Of a stretch of 64,000 bases of DNA, positions 17,212 to 26,803 are shown in pieces. Position numbers and translations under genes: made by a program. Position 1 is the first letter of the stretch. Each line of letters opens with the position of its first letter. The notes beneath the pieces were generated by a model. It did not search any database and was not told the origin of the DNA. It saw only the letters and a list, made by a program, of their open reading frames with translations. Origin of the DNA: Methanocaldococcus sp. FS406-22 (lineage in GTDB: Archaea > AGJL01 > Methanococci > Methanococcales > Methanocaldococcaceae); assembly GCF_000025525.1 (NCBI RefSeq), contig NC_013887.1:506729-570728 (forward strand), written 5' to 3'.

Positions 17212-18348
17212 ATGTTTCTCTTAGACCCATTTTCAGGAATTAGTGGAGATATGTTTTTATCAGCAATGATTGATTTTGTTGATAAACAAGAGCTTATAAC
17301 TACTATTAAAAAGGTTATTGACGTTGATATTGAGGTAAAAAAAGTCAAAAAATGCCATATATTAGCAAATAAGGTTAATATAATCCCAAAAGATATTGAT
17401 TATAACGCAGATACATATAAAGACATTAAAAATATCATTAAAAACTCAGATATTCAGAGAGATATTAAGACAACTGCCTTAGATATTTTAAAGATATTGG
17501 CTAATGCAGAAAGTAGAGTGCATGATATATCCATAGAGGATGTCCATTTTCATGAAGTTGGGAACTATGATACAATTGCCGATATAGTTGGGGCAGCATA
17601 TATAATAAATAAGTTAAAGCTAAAAGATAACTGCCTATATAGGCCAATAAATGTTGGTAGTGGTTTTGTAGAGACAGAGCATGGATTACTACCAGTTCCA
17701 GCTCCAGCAACGGCTGAGATATTGAAAGGGCTTAAGATATTTTTTTCTGATATAAAAGAGGAATTAACAACACCCACGGGAGCGGCAATTATAAAATACA
17801 TAAACCCAAAATTAGTTGAGGGAAGTTTTATTATAAAAAATATCTCCTATGGAGCTGGAGATAAAGATTTAGAACTACCAAATGTTTTAAGAGTTTTTAG
17901 AATTGAGTATATAAAGATGGAAAAGATAGTTTTATTGGAAACAAATGTTGATGATATTCCAGCAGAGATTTTAGGCTATCTATATGAAGTTTTAGAGGGA
18001 AAAGTTAGAGATTTACACTTTATCCCAACATATATGAAAAAGAATCGACCAGCTTATACAGTTAGGGCTATTGTTGATAGGGATAAAGCTAATGAGGTAG
18101 CCAAGATTATAATGAGGGAGACTGGCAGTTTAGGAGTTAGAATATTTGATATAGAGAGGATAACTGCAGATAGAGACTTTAAAACTATAAAATTGTTTGA
18201 TGAATATGTTAAAATAAAAATTGGAAAAATTGATGATGAAATAATCTCAGAAAAACCAGAATTTGAAGATTTGAAGAAGATAGCCAAGAAATATGGCATT
18301 CCTCTAAAAGATTTGTATAAGATTACTTTTTCAAAGCAGATAAGATAA
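17212..18348 (+). CDS. larC: LarC-family nickel insertion protein
   Basis: A 378-residue protein starting LDPFSGISGDMFLSAMIDF, the LarC (DUF111) N-terminal signature. VHFHEVGNYDTIADIVGAA is the conserved histidine-rich segment, and METNVDDIPAEILGYL-like sequence (ETNVDDIPAEILGYLYEVL) starts the C-terminal domain. LarC inserts nickel in the pyridinium nickel-pincer cofactor of lactate racemase; methanogen copies lack a proven substrate. The gene overlaps the convergent membrane gene by 26 bases. LarB and LarE are not in the window. Confidence 0.88.
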   Translation: MFLLDPFSGISGDMFLSAMIDFVDKQELITTIKKVIDVDIEVKKVKKCHILANKVNIIPKDIDYNADTYKDIKNIIKNSDIQRDIKTTALDILKILANAESRVHDISIEDVHFHEVGNYDTIADIVGAAYIINKLKLKDNCLYRPINVGSGFVETEHGLLPVPAPATAEILKGLKIFFSDIKEELTTPTGAAIIKYINPKLVEGSFIIKNISYGAGDKDLELPNVLRVFRIEYIKMEKIVLLETNVDDIPAEILGYLYEVLEGKVRDLHFIPTYMKKNRPAYTVRAIVDRDKANEVAKIIMRETGSLGVRIFDIERITADRDFKTIKLFDEYVKIKIGKIDDEIISEKPEFEDLKKIAKKYGIPLKDLYKITFSKQIR

Positions 18349-18685
18349 AAGACAATCCAAGTAGGATTAGGAATATTGGGAATATATACTCCCATATTAT
18401 CTCATAGTTTAAGATTATGGCTACTCCAAGAAATATAAAGAATAATCCCAATATTATCGGCCAAAATTGAAAAGATGTTGATTTGTTTGAGTTTTCATCA
18501 GTTTTTTCATCTTTATATTTTATAAAGGAGCTTATTATAAATCCAATACCCAAGCCTATTAAACATCCAGCTCCAGTTTCATTGAATATCATTCCAATAC
18601 CAATTCCCAAAAGTGTGAATCCAACAAATACCTTTCCTCTTATCTTCTTTACTTCAACATAATTCACTGCAGATAACTCAGCCAT
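18323..18685 (-). CDS. hypothetical membrane protein, 120 aa
   Basis: The product has two hydrophobic blocks, each probably two short spans: about residues 18-52 (FVGFTLLGIGIGMIF and then GCLIGLGIGFIISSF) and 73-116 (WPIILGLFFIFLGVAIIL and a following IFPIFLILLGLSFILSAL). A charged linker with KDEKTDENSNKS joins them. ATG 18685 follows GGTGAGAAA. It runs convergent to larC with a 26-base tail overlap. No family was recognised. Confidence 0.7.
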   Translation of the reverse strand: MAELSAVNYVEVKKIRGKVFVGFTLLGIGIGMIFNETGAGCLIGLGIGFIISSFIKYKDEKTDENSNKSTSFQFWPIILGLFFIFLGVAIILNYEIIWEYIFPIFLILLGLSFILSALKK

Positions 18686-18802
18686 TTTCTCACCACTTGA
18701 TATTAATAATAAACACCATCTTAGGATTTAAGAATTGGAAATATTAAGATATATAAATAATCTATGAAGGTTGAGATATAAATAATTTTATGAGGGATTA
18801 TC

Positions 18803-19339
18803 ATGGTTGTTGAAGTTTTAAGGTTAGGACATAGAGGAGATAGGGATAAAAGGATTTCAACCCATGTAGCTTTAACTGCAAGAGCTTTGGGAGCTGATAG
18901 GGTAATTTTTACTACTGAAGATGAGCATGTTGAAAACAGCGTCAAAAAAGTTGTAGAAAGTTGGGGAGGGAATTTTGAATTTGTTGTTGAAAAGCATTGG
19001 AAAAAATACATTAGAGAATTTAAAAAGAGGGGGATTGTTGTTCATCTAACAATGTATGGGGCTAATATAAATGAAATAATGCCAGAAATTAAGGAGTTAA
19101 GCAAAGATAAGGATATATTGGTTGTTGTTGGAGCTGAAAAAGTGCCAAAGGAAGTTTATGAACTAGCAGATTATAACATATCAGTTGGTAATCAGCCACA
19201 CTCTGAAGTTGCAGCCTTAGCTATCTTCTTAGATAGATTGTTTGAGGGCAAAACCCTCTATAGAGATTTTGAGAATGCCAAGATAAAGATAGTGCCTTCA
19301 AATCATGGAAAAGTAGTTATAAGAGAAAATCAAAAATAA
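18803..19339 (+). CDS. trm56: tRNA (cytidine-56-2'-O)-methyltransferase aTrm56
   Basis: A 178-residue SPOUT-class methyltransferase. The opening [20 protein letters not shown] and [18 protein letters not shown] are the aTrm56 pattern; [20 protein letters not shown] and [20 protein letters not shown] form the trefoil-knot SAM site. It methylates the ribose of C56 in the T-loop of archaeal tRNAs. The ATG follows GAGGGATTATC. It is the first of a set of three same-strand genes. Confidence 0.92.
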   Translation: MVVEVLRLGHRGDRDKRISTHVALTARALGADRVIFTTEDEHVENSVKKVVESWGGNFEFVVEKHWKKYIREFKKRGIVVHLTMYGANINEIMPEIKELSKDKDILVVVGAEKVPKEVYELADYNISVGNQPHSEVAALAIFLDRLFEGKTLYRDFENAKIKIVPSNHGKVVIRENQK

Positions 19340-19367
19340 ATAATATTAAATTATGTGGAGTGATAGT

Positions 19368-19952
19368 ATGGAAATCCAACTACCAGAGATAGAAGAGATA
19401 AAGTTAGAGGATGTTTTGGTAAAGAGGAGGTCAGTTAGAGAGTATAGCTCCTCTCCATTAACTTTGAGGGAGCTATCTCATATCTTATTTGCCGCTTATG
19501 GAGTAACTGATGAGAGAGGATTTAAAACTGTCCCCTCTGCTGGAGCTACATATCCATTGGAGATTTATGTAAATGTCAGAGATGTTATTGGAGTTGAGGA
19601 GGGGGTTTATAAATATATCCCTGAGAGGCATTCAATAGTTAGGGTTTTAGATGAAGAAGTTGGACATGAATTAGCTTTAGTAGCATTGAGACAGATGTTT
19701 ATTGCTATAGCTCCAATAGTTTTAATTATAGCTGCCAATTATGAAAGAACAACAAGGATTTATGGGGATAGGGGCTTTAGATATGTTCATATGGAAGTGG
19801 GGCATGTTGCTCAAAATGTCTATTTGATGGCTACATCTTTAGGGTTGGGAACCGTATCAGTTGGGGCATTTTACGATGATGAGGTAAGAGAGATTTTGAA
19901 GATAAAGGAGCATCCTCTATTGCTGATGCCAGTTGGTAGGAAAATAGATTAA
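19368..19952 (+). CDS. nitroreductase / SagB-type oxidoreductase
   Basis: A 194-residue flavoprotein. VKRRSVREYSS at the N-terminus is the FMN-phosphate-binding arginine motif of the nitroreductase fold, and PSAGATYPLEIYVNVRDV is the SagB/ThcOx-like segment. QNVYLMATSLGLGTVSVGAF is the conserved C-terminal half. ATG 19368 is preferred over ATG 19353 because GTGGAGTGAT lies between them. It starts 28 bases after aTrm56 and precedes a TatD gene. Substrate unknown. Confidence 0.85.
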   Translation: MEIQLPEIEEIKLEDVLVKRRSVREYSSSPLTLRELSHILFAAYGVTDERGFKTVPSAGATYPLEIYVNVRDVIGVEEGVYKYIPERHSIVRVLDEEVGHELALVALRQMFIAIAPIVLIIAANYERTTRIYGDRGFRYVHMEVGHVAQNVYLMATSLGLGTVSVGAFYDDEVREILKIKEHPLLLMPVGRKID

Positions 19953-19969
19953 AATGAGGTGGAGGGGAT

Positions 19970-20743
19970 ATGATAGACACCCACATACACTCAGATACAA
20001 GGGGTTTGGAGGATTTGGAATTAATGGCAATGTGCTTAGATGCAGTTATAACCTTAGCCCATGACCCATTTGAGATGAAAAGCATAAAAGTTTGGGAGGC
20101 TCATGTTGAGAAGCTATTGATTAATGAGTTAGAGAGGGCTAAAAAGGTTGGATTGAATTTGTTTATATGTGTTGGAATGCATCCGAGGGCAATTCCTCCA
20201 GAGGTTGATGAGGCATTGGATAAAATAAAGAGCTATATAAACTATGATAGGGTTGTTGTTGGAATTGGAGAGATTGGTTTAGAGAAAGCAACAAAGGAAG
20301 AAAAAGAGGTTTTTATAAAGCAGTTAATGTTGGCTGAAGAGCTAAATATACCCGCAGTAGTGCATACTCCAAGGAGAAACAAGGAGGAGGTAACTAAAAT
20401 AATATTAGATGAGATTTCAACTTTGGATTTGAAAAATAGGGATATTGTTATTGAGCACTGCAATAAAGAAACAACAAAATGGGTTTTAGATGAGGAGCTT
20501 TATGTTGGGCTAACAGTCCAGCCAGGCAAATTAACTCCATTAGAGGCTGTTGAGATAGTTAAAGAGTTTAAAGACTTTGCTGATAAAATTTTATTAAATA
20601 GTGATTGCTCTTCAAATGCTTCTGATGTCTTGGCAGTTCCAAGGACTGTTCTGAAGATGAAGGTTAACGATATTGAGAAAGATGTTATTAATAAAGTAGC
20701 TCATCAGAATGCTGTGGAGCTGTTTGGATTGGATATAGAATAA
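19970..20743 (+). CDS. TatD-like metal-dependent hydrolase
   Basis: A 257-residue amidohydrolase-fold protein. [16 protein letters not shown] supplies the HxH metal ligands, [15 protein letters not shown] and [12 protein letters not shown] the next histidine and glutamate, [11 protein letters not shown] a further histidine, [12 protein letters not shown] another, and LNSDCSSN the final aspartate. TatD relatives are nucleases or hydrolases; this archaeal branch has no assigned substrate. GGTGGAGGGGAT precedes the ATG. Confidence 0.85.
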   Translation: MIDTHIHSDTRGLEDLELMAMCLDAVITLAHDPFEMKSIKVWEAHVEKLLINELERAKKVGLNLFICVGMHPRAIPPEVDEALDKIKSYINYDRVVVGIGEIGLEKATKEEKEVFIKQLMLAEELNIPAVVHTPRRNKEEVTKIILDEISTLDLKNRDIVIEHCNKETTKWVLDEELYVGLTVQPGKLTPLEAVEIVKEFKDFADKILLNSDCSSNASDVLAVPRTVLKMKVNDIEKDVINKVAHQNAVELFGLDIE

Positions 20744-20825
20744 AATTATTTTTGCCCAATAAATATTATTATTTGTTTGTTTAGAGGATTAAAGGAAAAA
20801 GATAGAGTTAGGAGGTGGATTATTT

Positions 20826-20861
20826 AATGTTTGATTTGGAAGATATAAAAGTTTTTAATTA
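20826..20861 (+). pseudogene. truncated gene start at the edge of a defence insertion
   Basis: A strong ribosome binding site (TTAGGAGGTGGATTATTTA) leads into ATG 20826, but the frame reads only MFDLEDIKVFN before TAA and meets the 3' end of the convergent nuclease pseudogene. This looks like the 5' stub of a gene cut off when the McrB-like module entered. The remainder is not recognisable nearby. Confidence 0.35.
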
Positions 20862-22365
20862 ATTAGTGTATTAACATCAATATCATACTGTTTACTTGTA
20901 AGTGGAACTAATGTTATGTACACCACAGCATTTTCACTTTTTGGATCTATTATAGGGATTTTTATTGTTTCTACTGTGCTTGGATAAATTAGTAAACCCT
21001 CAAACTTGGCATTTTTAAAGACTTCAAATCTTCTAAGATCTAATACATATCCAAGAACCTTGTAAATATTTTCTAATCTGGGCAGTTTAGCATTTTCATC
21101 AACTCGAAATTTAACATCGCCAACAACTACCTTTTCAATGTCTTTATTTTCTAAATTTTCTACTAAGATGACAATATCCGGCTTTATTTCTATATTTTCA
21201 ACGTTACTGATATTAAATGCCCTAATTAAATCACCTAGGTATGTAGAGTCAGTTGAAGGCTTAAACTTCATCTCCCAAATTACATAAACTCGCTTACTAT
21301 CTTTTTCTAAAATAAATATCATCTTAGTTTTTCTTTTAAACTTATTATTTTTACCAAGTAATATCCCATTTTCAATGATTTCAAATCCATTTGCTCTTAA
21401 AGAATGTACAATCCTCCAAATAGCCCATGCCTCATAAATATATGCAAAATTTATAAGAGGATACTCCAAACCTTCCTCAATATTTTCCAACACTGTCTTC
21501 GAAAAGACTATTTTGACAATTTCTTTATATATACTAAAGATGAAATTGTAGTAAGGATTTTGCTGAGTTACAAGTTTTTCCTGAATATTAGCTAAGTTTA
21601 ATGGTGGTTCATAAAAAAATTCCCAAAGATGATATTCATCTAGAAGTTTAATAGCTTTTATTTTTAGGTTTTCTAATTTTTCTTTGAGATCTTTGTCATC
21701 AATTACTAGTTTTAACAGTTCAGTCTCTAACACTATATAATAGAGAGACTGAAATACCATAATATTTAGAATAGTGCTGTAATTCATTGAACGCCTATAA
21801 AATGTTTGATATGGATTTATAAAAGAAGAATATGAATATTTTAGGCTAAAACCAAATGTAGATTCCTGTTTAATGATCTCCTTATGAATTGGCCCTTGTT
21901 GAAATAACAACCTTATATTATGCTCAAGTTTTGATAGATAATGCTCTAAAGCAATGACTATAAATTCAACACTTCGATGTATATCTTTTAAAATAATCTT
22001 AAATGCCTTATACGTCTGGATATCTTTATCTCCTTTACAATAAAGGTTATAAAATCCCTAATATCATTTAAAACTCTATGCTTTACAATATCATATCCCT
22101 CATCTGGATTGATCTCTTGATTATAAAATAATTTCTTTGGAGTAATCTTTAATATCTCCTCCTTATCTGGAAATTCCAATTTTAAATCTCCAAAGAAGTT
22201 TTTAAACGATATTATAATATTTTTTCCTTTGATATAAACTTTATTTGATTTTGTAACTTCAGATAATGGCTGATTATTAACTTTAACATAATCTAAAAGA
22301 TTTATAGGAAGTGAAAGTTCTTCATCGTCCCAAATATACTTCTTATTCAAAGGCTTGGATTGCAT
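20855..22365 (-). pseudogene. DUF2357 / DUF524-type PD-(D/E)XK nuclease, frameshifted
   Basis: The N-terminal part starts at ATG 22365 (ribosome binding site GAGGAGGATC) and stops at 21988. The downstream frame stays open upstream of its first possible start and joins near 22030: adding one A to GTAAAGG gives IVKGDKDIQTYKAF, then continuous protein to 20855, about 503 residues in all. The C-terminal half has FAYIYEAWAIWRIVHSLRAN, KMIFIL, and a nuclease core KPDIVILVEN then VVVGDVKFR, like the PDDEXK_7 (DUF524) family that follows DUF2357. It is the nuclease partner of the McrB-like gene just upstream and overlaps its reconstructed end. Confidence 0.75.
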
Positions 22366-23858
22366 TGTTGATCCTCCTCAATGCATTGATTGCACGTTCA
22401 AGGTTGTGTTCTTCAAGAACTTTCTTAACTTTCATATAGTTTATGTCATTTTCAAAGAATGGCAATATTATGTTGATAACAGCATTTTCAATGGCTTCAT
22501 CTTTACTATATAAAGTTCATAGAGAACAGCAATAATTCTTTTAAAATCCCAATACCTAATTCTTTTATACTGTTAATTTCAGAGAATATTGCGAATAATT
22601 CTCTTGCAATATCTACTCTACTTAGGTCATATCCAATAATATCTAAGAATTCCTCGAAATTGTTCTCTATCCATTTAATAATTTCTGGAGTGGTAGTTAT
22701 TTCAATAAACCTAAACCTTCTCCTCAATGCATCTCCAAGCTTAAAAAGAAACGTCTTATCATAAATGTTTAATGTCCCTATTATTCTAAAGAAATCCAAA
22801 TTCTCAATAAATTCTTCACTATTAACTTTCAAATCCGTTTCTTTTTCTATTATATTGACTATCGTTTGGGCATCTTGTATTCTATGTTCTCTCTCCAAAT
22901 ATGTAAAGAAAATTCCAAGAGCGGTATCTATTTGAGTTCTATTAATTTCGTCCAAAATTAAAACTTTCTTTTCCATAATGGCATTAATCAAATATCTAGG
23001 TTCTTTTTTATAAACTAACCTCCCACTGTCGTCTGTTTGTGGGATGACTCTAGCGATTAAGTCGAAGTAGTCAGTACCTCCATGAACAGTATATAGCAAA
23101 TATCCGTTGCCGTTATTTTGAGCTGAATATCTCTCAGCAAGGATTTTTGATAATACAGTCTTACCACTTCCTGGAGGTCCATAAAATAGGATATTTTTAC
23201 CACGGTTCATTTCAGATAATGCTATTTCCAGTTCTTTTTTGTAAATTCTTTCAATGAAAGTTAGATATTTGTTTTCATATGTTTTAAATGTACGATTTTT
23301 TGGTTCATACTTTTTTAAGAATTCTTCATATGATCCATACTTTATTTTAATTCGCTCTACCTTTTCAGGATCTATTGGACTAAGTCCTTGTGGAATAAAA
23401 TTCAATTTATAGCAATGCTCTAAATTAAAATCTAAAAGAGGGAGTTCTAACACTCTAGGTTTATCAAGAAAGTACATTAACTCCCAAGTATTGCCCTTTT
23501 TATCAGTCCCCCACAAAAATTCTGCCAAAGATTTATCTCTAATTTTATACACTACCTTTGCCCAGTATCCAAATTTTTTACCCTTAACATAAAATAAACA
23601 TATATCCCCTTTTTGCATTTGAGTCCAATTTGACTCATTGTTTTTTCCTGGAACAGCCCCCCATAAATAATATTCTCCTTTTTCATTGATTGAAAGCAGT
23701 ATTTTCTCAAGATCATCTTTAGCTATGTTTTTTCCACTCTCATCTACTGGATTTCCTAAATTATTGATTATTTCTTCAAGTTTTACAGGATTCTTTATAG
23801 TTCTTTCTAAATGCTTAGTTGGTTCATCTCCAGCAGCTGCCACTATCCATACTTTCAT
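22343..23858 (-). pseudogene. McrB-like AAA+ ATPase with N-terminal EVE/PUA-like domain, frameshifted near its end
   Basis: From ATG 23858 the frame encodes 450 residues. Residues 1-190 look like an EVE/PUA-type domain (MKVWIVAAAGDEP, then MQKGDICLFYVKGKKFGYWA). The AAA module has Walker A YGPPGSGKT (about 225-233), Walker B VLILDEINRTQ, the sensor RIIGTLNIYDKT and an arginine finger DALRRRF. The frame stops at 22506. Removing one A from the AA at 22515-22517 (minus strand ATGAACT) restores a protein-like tail of about 56 residues (SKDEAIENAVINIILPFF ... ALRRINNAIQAFE) ending at 22343 and overlapping the partner gene start, as in an operon. The AAA core itself is intact. Confidence 0.75.
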
Positions 23859-24200
23859 TTTATCATCCTCTTTTAATCTGCAAAATTTTATAAGTATCCT
23901 AAATTTATATATTTATTGATCTGGTAGGAATTATGGGTCGCATATTGTTATTGCTTTTTTGCTTACTTTTTCACAGGTTTTTATTGCCCAATTTTAATAC
24001 ACAAATATAACAAAATTCAACTAAACAATAATATATCCAGCATAACTTTCAATGCTACTTCAAAATAGAAATAGGAGCTAAAAGAGATATATCAATTAAA
24101 GGATTATTTAGTTCCCAAACAATTAGAAAATCATCTTACGAAAAAAATTATACTTAATTCATAAAAATATGAGATATTTAGAATATCAACTGTGCAGTAA
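23859..24200. other. 342-base intergenic stretch with a possible gene scrap
   Basis: Apart from the promoter at the left, I see no full gene. On the plus strand 24075-24164 reads a protein-like 29 codons (ELKEIYQLKDYLVPKQLENH and nine more) with in-frame stops just upstream, so it could be the end of a degraded gene. This may mark the other border of the defence insertion. Confidence 0.3.
23895..23920 (-). promoter_or_regulatory. TATA box of the McrB-like pseudogene operon
   Basis: On the minus strand an AATAAATATATAAATTTAGG stretch lies about 45-60 bases upstream of the ATG at 23858, followed by GAGGATGATAAA as ribosome binding site. This is a typical archaeal TATA placement for a short leader. 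Confidence 0.4.
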
Positions 24201-26060
24201 TTAAAACCTATTTTTTATACTTGCATCAAGCTCATCCAAGGAATAGACATTCAGTTCTCCAGTTTTCACGGCCTCTATTGCCTTAACTGCAGCTTTAGCT
24301 CCTGGAATTGTGGTTATATATGGAATCCCTAAATCTACTGCTGCCCTTCTTATATAATACCCATCTGACTTTGCCTTCTTTCCAGAGGAGGTATTTATTA
24401 TCAGATGTATCTTTCCATCCCTCATTAACTTTAAGATATTGTCATTAGGGCTTTCAGATATCTTTTTAACAAGTATTGCTGGAATGCCATTATCTCTCAA
24501 CACTTTGGCAGTCCCTTCTGTTGCATATATTGTAAATCCGAGCTCATGCAGTTTTTTAGCAACCTCTACAACTTGCTTTTTATCCCTATCCCTAACACTT
24601 ATAAACACATTTCCAATAATTGGCAATTCCATATTTGCAGATAATTGGGCTTTATAGTATGCCCTACCAAAGTCCTTATCTATTCCAATTGCCTCTCCAG
24701 TAGATTTCATCTCTGGGCCTAAAACTGGGTCAACACCAGGCAGTTTTTGGAATGGGAACACTGCCTCTTTAATTGATACATACTTTGGTTTAGCTATCCA
24801 AACCTTTTCAGCAACTTTCTCAACATCATAATTTTTAATTAACTCCTCCAACTTCTTACCAAGCATAATCTTTGTAGCTAACTTAGCCAATGGTATTCCT
24901 ACCGATTTACTAACATATGGGACAGTTCTTGAAGCTCTTGGGTTAGCCTCTAAAACATAAACTACTCCATCCTTAACTGCATACTGCACATTTAAAAGCC
25001 CTACAATATTTAAAGCCCTTGCTAATTTTGCTGTGTAGTCAATTACAGTATCAATTATCTCTTTAGGCAGTGTTTGAGGAGGAATTACTGTCGCTGAATC
25101 TCCACTATGCACTCCAGCCTCTTCAATATGCTCCATTATAGCTCCAATTAAAACACTCTCTCCATCACAAACAGCATCGACATCTAACTCAACAGCATCC
25201 TCTAAGAATTTATCAATTAATACAGGATGTTCCTCTGAAACTCTAACAGCTTCTTCCATATATTCAATTAATTCATCCTCACTATAAACTATTTGCATCG
25301 CCCTTCCTCCTAAAACATAGGAAGGTCTAACTAAAACAGGATAGCCAATTCTTTTAGCTATCTCTAAAGCCTCTTCCTTTGTAAATGCAGTCCCCCCCTC
25401 TGCTTGTGGGATATTTAACTTCTTCAAAAGCTTTGAAAACTCTTCCCTATCTTCAGCAACGTTTATATTTTCTGGAGTGGTCCCTAAGATATTAACTCCT
25501 GCCTTTTTTAACTTCATAGCTAAGTTTATTGCTGTTTGCCCACCAAATTGAACTATAACTCCTAAGAGCTCTCCTTTCTCTTTCTCTCTTTCAGCTATAT
25601 TTAATACATCCTCAAAGGTTATTGGTTCAAAGTATAGTTTATCTGAGGTATCATAGTCAGTTGAAACTGTCTCTGGGTTGTTGTTTATGATTATAGCCTC
25701 AATTCCCATTTCTTTTAAAGCTAAGACAGCATGAACACTTGAGTAGTCAAACTCTATACCTTGTCCAATCCTTATTGGCCCTGAACCAATAATAATAACT
25801 TTCTTTCTATCTGAGGGGTTGCTTTCATCTTGCTCCTTATAAACATAGGTTTCATAGGCTGAGTAATAGTATGGAGTTTTAGCTTCAAACTCAGCAGCAC
25901 ATGTATCTACCATTTTATATAACGGGATTATGTTTAGCTTTTTCCTTAACTCTCTAACTTCCATCTCATCCATTCCCAATAAATGAGCTATCTGCTTATC
26001 AGAGAATCCCATTTTTTTAGCCTTTAATAATATTTCCTTTAATTTTTCCATGTTTTCCAT
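24201..26060 (-). CDS. carB2: carbamoyl-phosphate synthase large chain, C-terminal half
   Basis: A 619-residue protein equal to the second half of bacterial CarB. It contains the oligomerisation part, the second ATP-grasp synthetase unit (VIIIGSGPIRIGQGIEFDYS, VRPSYVLGGRAMQIV, VLEANPRASRTVPYVS) and the C-terminal methylglyoxal-synthase-like regulatory domain (LGFTIYATEGTAKVLRDNG). With CarA and the N-terminal half it makes carbamoyl phosphate for arginine and pyrimidines. Start ATG 26060 follows GGTGGTTAT. Splitting of carB is known in methanogens; the two halves are co-directional here, separated by three small genes. Confidence 0.96.
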   Translation of the reverse strand: MENMEKLKEILLKAKKMGFSDKQIAHLLGMDEMEVRELRKKLNIIPLYKMVDTCAAEFEAKTPYYYSAYETYVYKEQDESNPSDRKKVIIIGSGPIRIGQGIEFDYSSVHAVLALKEMGIEAIIINNNPETVSTDYDTSDKLYFEPITFEDVLNIAEREKEKGELLGVIVQFGGQTAINLAMKLKKAGVNILGTTPENINVAEDREEFSKLLKKLNIPQAEGGTAFTKEEALEIAKRIGYPVLVRPSYVLGGRAMQIVYSEDELIEYMEEAVRVSEEHPVLIDKFLEDAVELDVDAVCDGESVLIGAIMEHIEEAGVHSGDSATVIPPQTLPKEIIDTVIDYTAKLARALNIVGLLNVQYAVKDGVVYVLEANPRASRTVPYVSKSVGIPLAKLATKIMLGKKLEELIKNYDVEKVAEKVWIAKPKYVSIKEAVFPFQKLPGVDPVLGPEMKSTGEAIGIDKDFGRAYYKAQLSANMELPIIGNVFISVRDRDKKQVVEVAKKLHELGFTIYATEGTAKVLRDNGIPAILVKKISESPNDNILKLMRDGKIHLIINTSSGKKAKSDGYYIRRAAVDLGIPYITTIPGAKAAVKAIEAVKTGELNVYSLDELDASIKNRF

Positions 26061-26107
26061 ATAACCACCATTTTAGGGATAATTTTTATTAAATTAAATT
26101 TTTAATT

Positions 26108-26269
26108 TTATTCCTCTTTAGCCCTCTTTAATGCCAAGAGTCCATTAATTATGCACACAACTCCAACTAAGGTAACCAACAACCTACCGGTTATTAAAGC
26201 AAATAATGTCAATGCTACAAGTATGAGATTCATTATGATTATTAGTCTTATTTTTGTCTCTTTTTTCAT
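26108..26269 (-). CDS. small membrane protein, 53 aa
   Basis: An unlisted small frame from ATG 26269 to TAA 26108 encodes 53 residues with two hydrophobic segments (RLIIIMNLILVALTLFALI and LLVTLVGVVCIINGLLAL) and charged ends (MKKETK and KRAKEE). The upstream GGGATATT may serve as ribosome binding site. It lies in the spacer between the toxin-antitoxin-like pair and carB2 and is co-directional with them. The clean two-span design argues for a real protein; function unknown. Confidence 0.65.
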   Translation of the reverse strand: MKKETKIRLIIIMNLILVALTLFALITGRLLVTLVGVVCIINGLLALKRAKEE

Positions 26270-26286
26270 AATATCCCTTTTTTGAA

Positions 26287-26499
26287 TTAGGCAATTTTTG
26301 CTTTATCTAAGTTTTTAATCTCCTTTAAAATGTTACCAATTACTTTTTCACCAGCATTCCATAGTTCTATACCAATTATGTTTCCATCTTTATCATACTC
26401 TATCCAAACGTCTTCATCAATCTCATCAGTATCACTAACATCTCCCTCTTTAATTAAAATATAGAGAATATCTGATTTTGGGTCATATCTAATCTTCAT
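26287..26499 (-). CDS. DUF2283 protein, probable antitoxin
   Basis: The 70-residue sequence MKIRYDPKSDILYILIKEG and the later WIEYDKDGNIIGIELWNA are the DUF2283 pattern, a small beta-rich family often paired with DUF4258 toxins. Its start overlaps the end of the upstream DUF4258 gene by four bases, so translation is coupled. Antitoxin function is inferred from gene pairing. Confidence 0.85.
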   Translation of the reverse strand: MKIRYDPKSDILYILIKEGDVSDTDEIDEDVWIEYDKDGNIIGIELWNAGEKVIGNILKEIKNLDKAKIA

Positions 26500-26783
26500 A
26501 ATCTAATCCACCTCGCATTATTTACTCTATTTGAAACAATCTTTTCTAAACTTTTACTTGTATCTATAACTGTAACAACTTCAACACCTTCCCTAACTCT
26601 ATCGTAGGCAATTATTAAATAATGCCCTTCTTTTTTCTCCCTTTCTCCAATTGCTATCAAATGTCTATTTCTTATATCATAAAATTTCATCTTAGGATTC
26701 TTTATTATATTAACGACTTCATTAAGTTCAATATTTCTTTCTTTTAACCTTAATTTTGCATGTTCGGTTAGATAAATCTCCAT
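26496..26783 (-). CDS. DUF4258 protein, probable RelE-like toxin
   Basis: A 95-residue protein with LTEHAKLRLKERNIELNEVV and then HLIAIGEREKKEGHYLIIAY, the DUF4258 signature related to the RelE/BrnT-type mRNA interferases. ATG 26783 is preferred over TTG 26795, since GGAAGA precedes it. It sits 21 bases after carB1 and overlaps the DUF2283 gene. The toxin role is from family knowledge only. Confidence 0.82.
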   Translation of the reverse strand: MEIYLTEHAKLRLKERNIELNEVVNIIKNPKMKFYDIRNRHLIAIGEREKKEGHYLIIAYDRVREGVEVVTVIDTSKSLEKIVSNRVNNARWIRL

Positions 26784-26803
26784 TCTTCCAGCCAATTCTA
26801 AGT

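Noticed and set aside
20742-20826. Short plus-strand frame RGLKEKDRVRRWII before the 11-codon stub
   Set aside because: No start codon with ribosome binding site; probably leader sequence of the truncated gene.
20855-21910. Separate 351-residue gene starting at TTG 21910
   Set aside because: The frame stays open and protein-like for more than 40 codons upstream and joins the preceding frame by one base, so it is one frameshifted gene.
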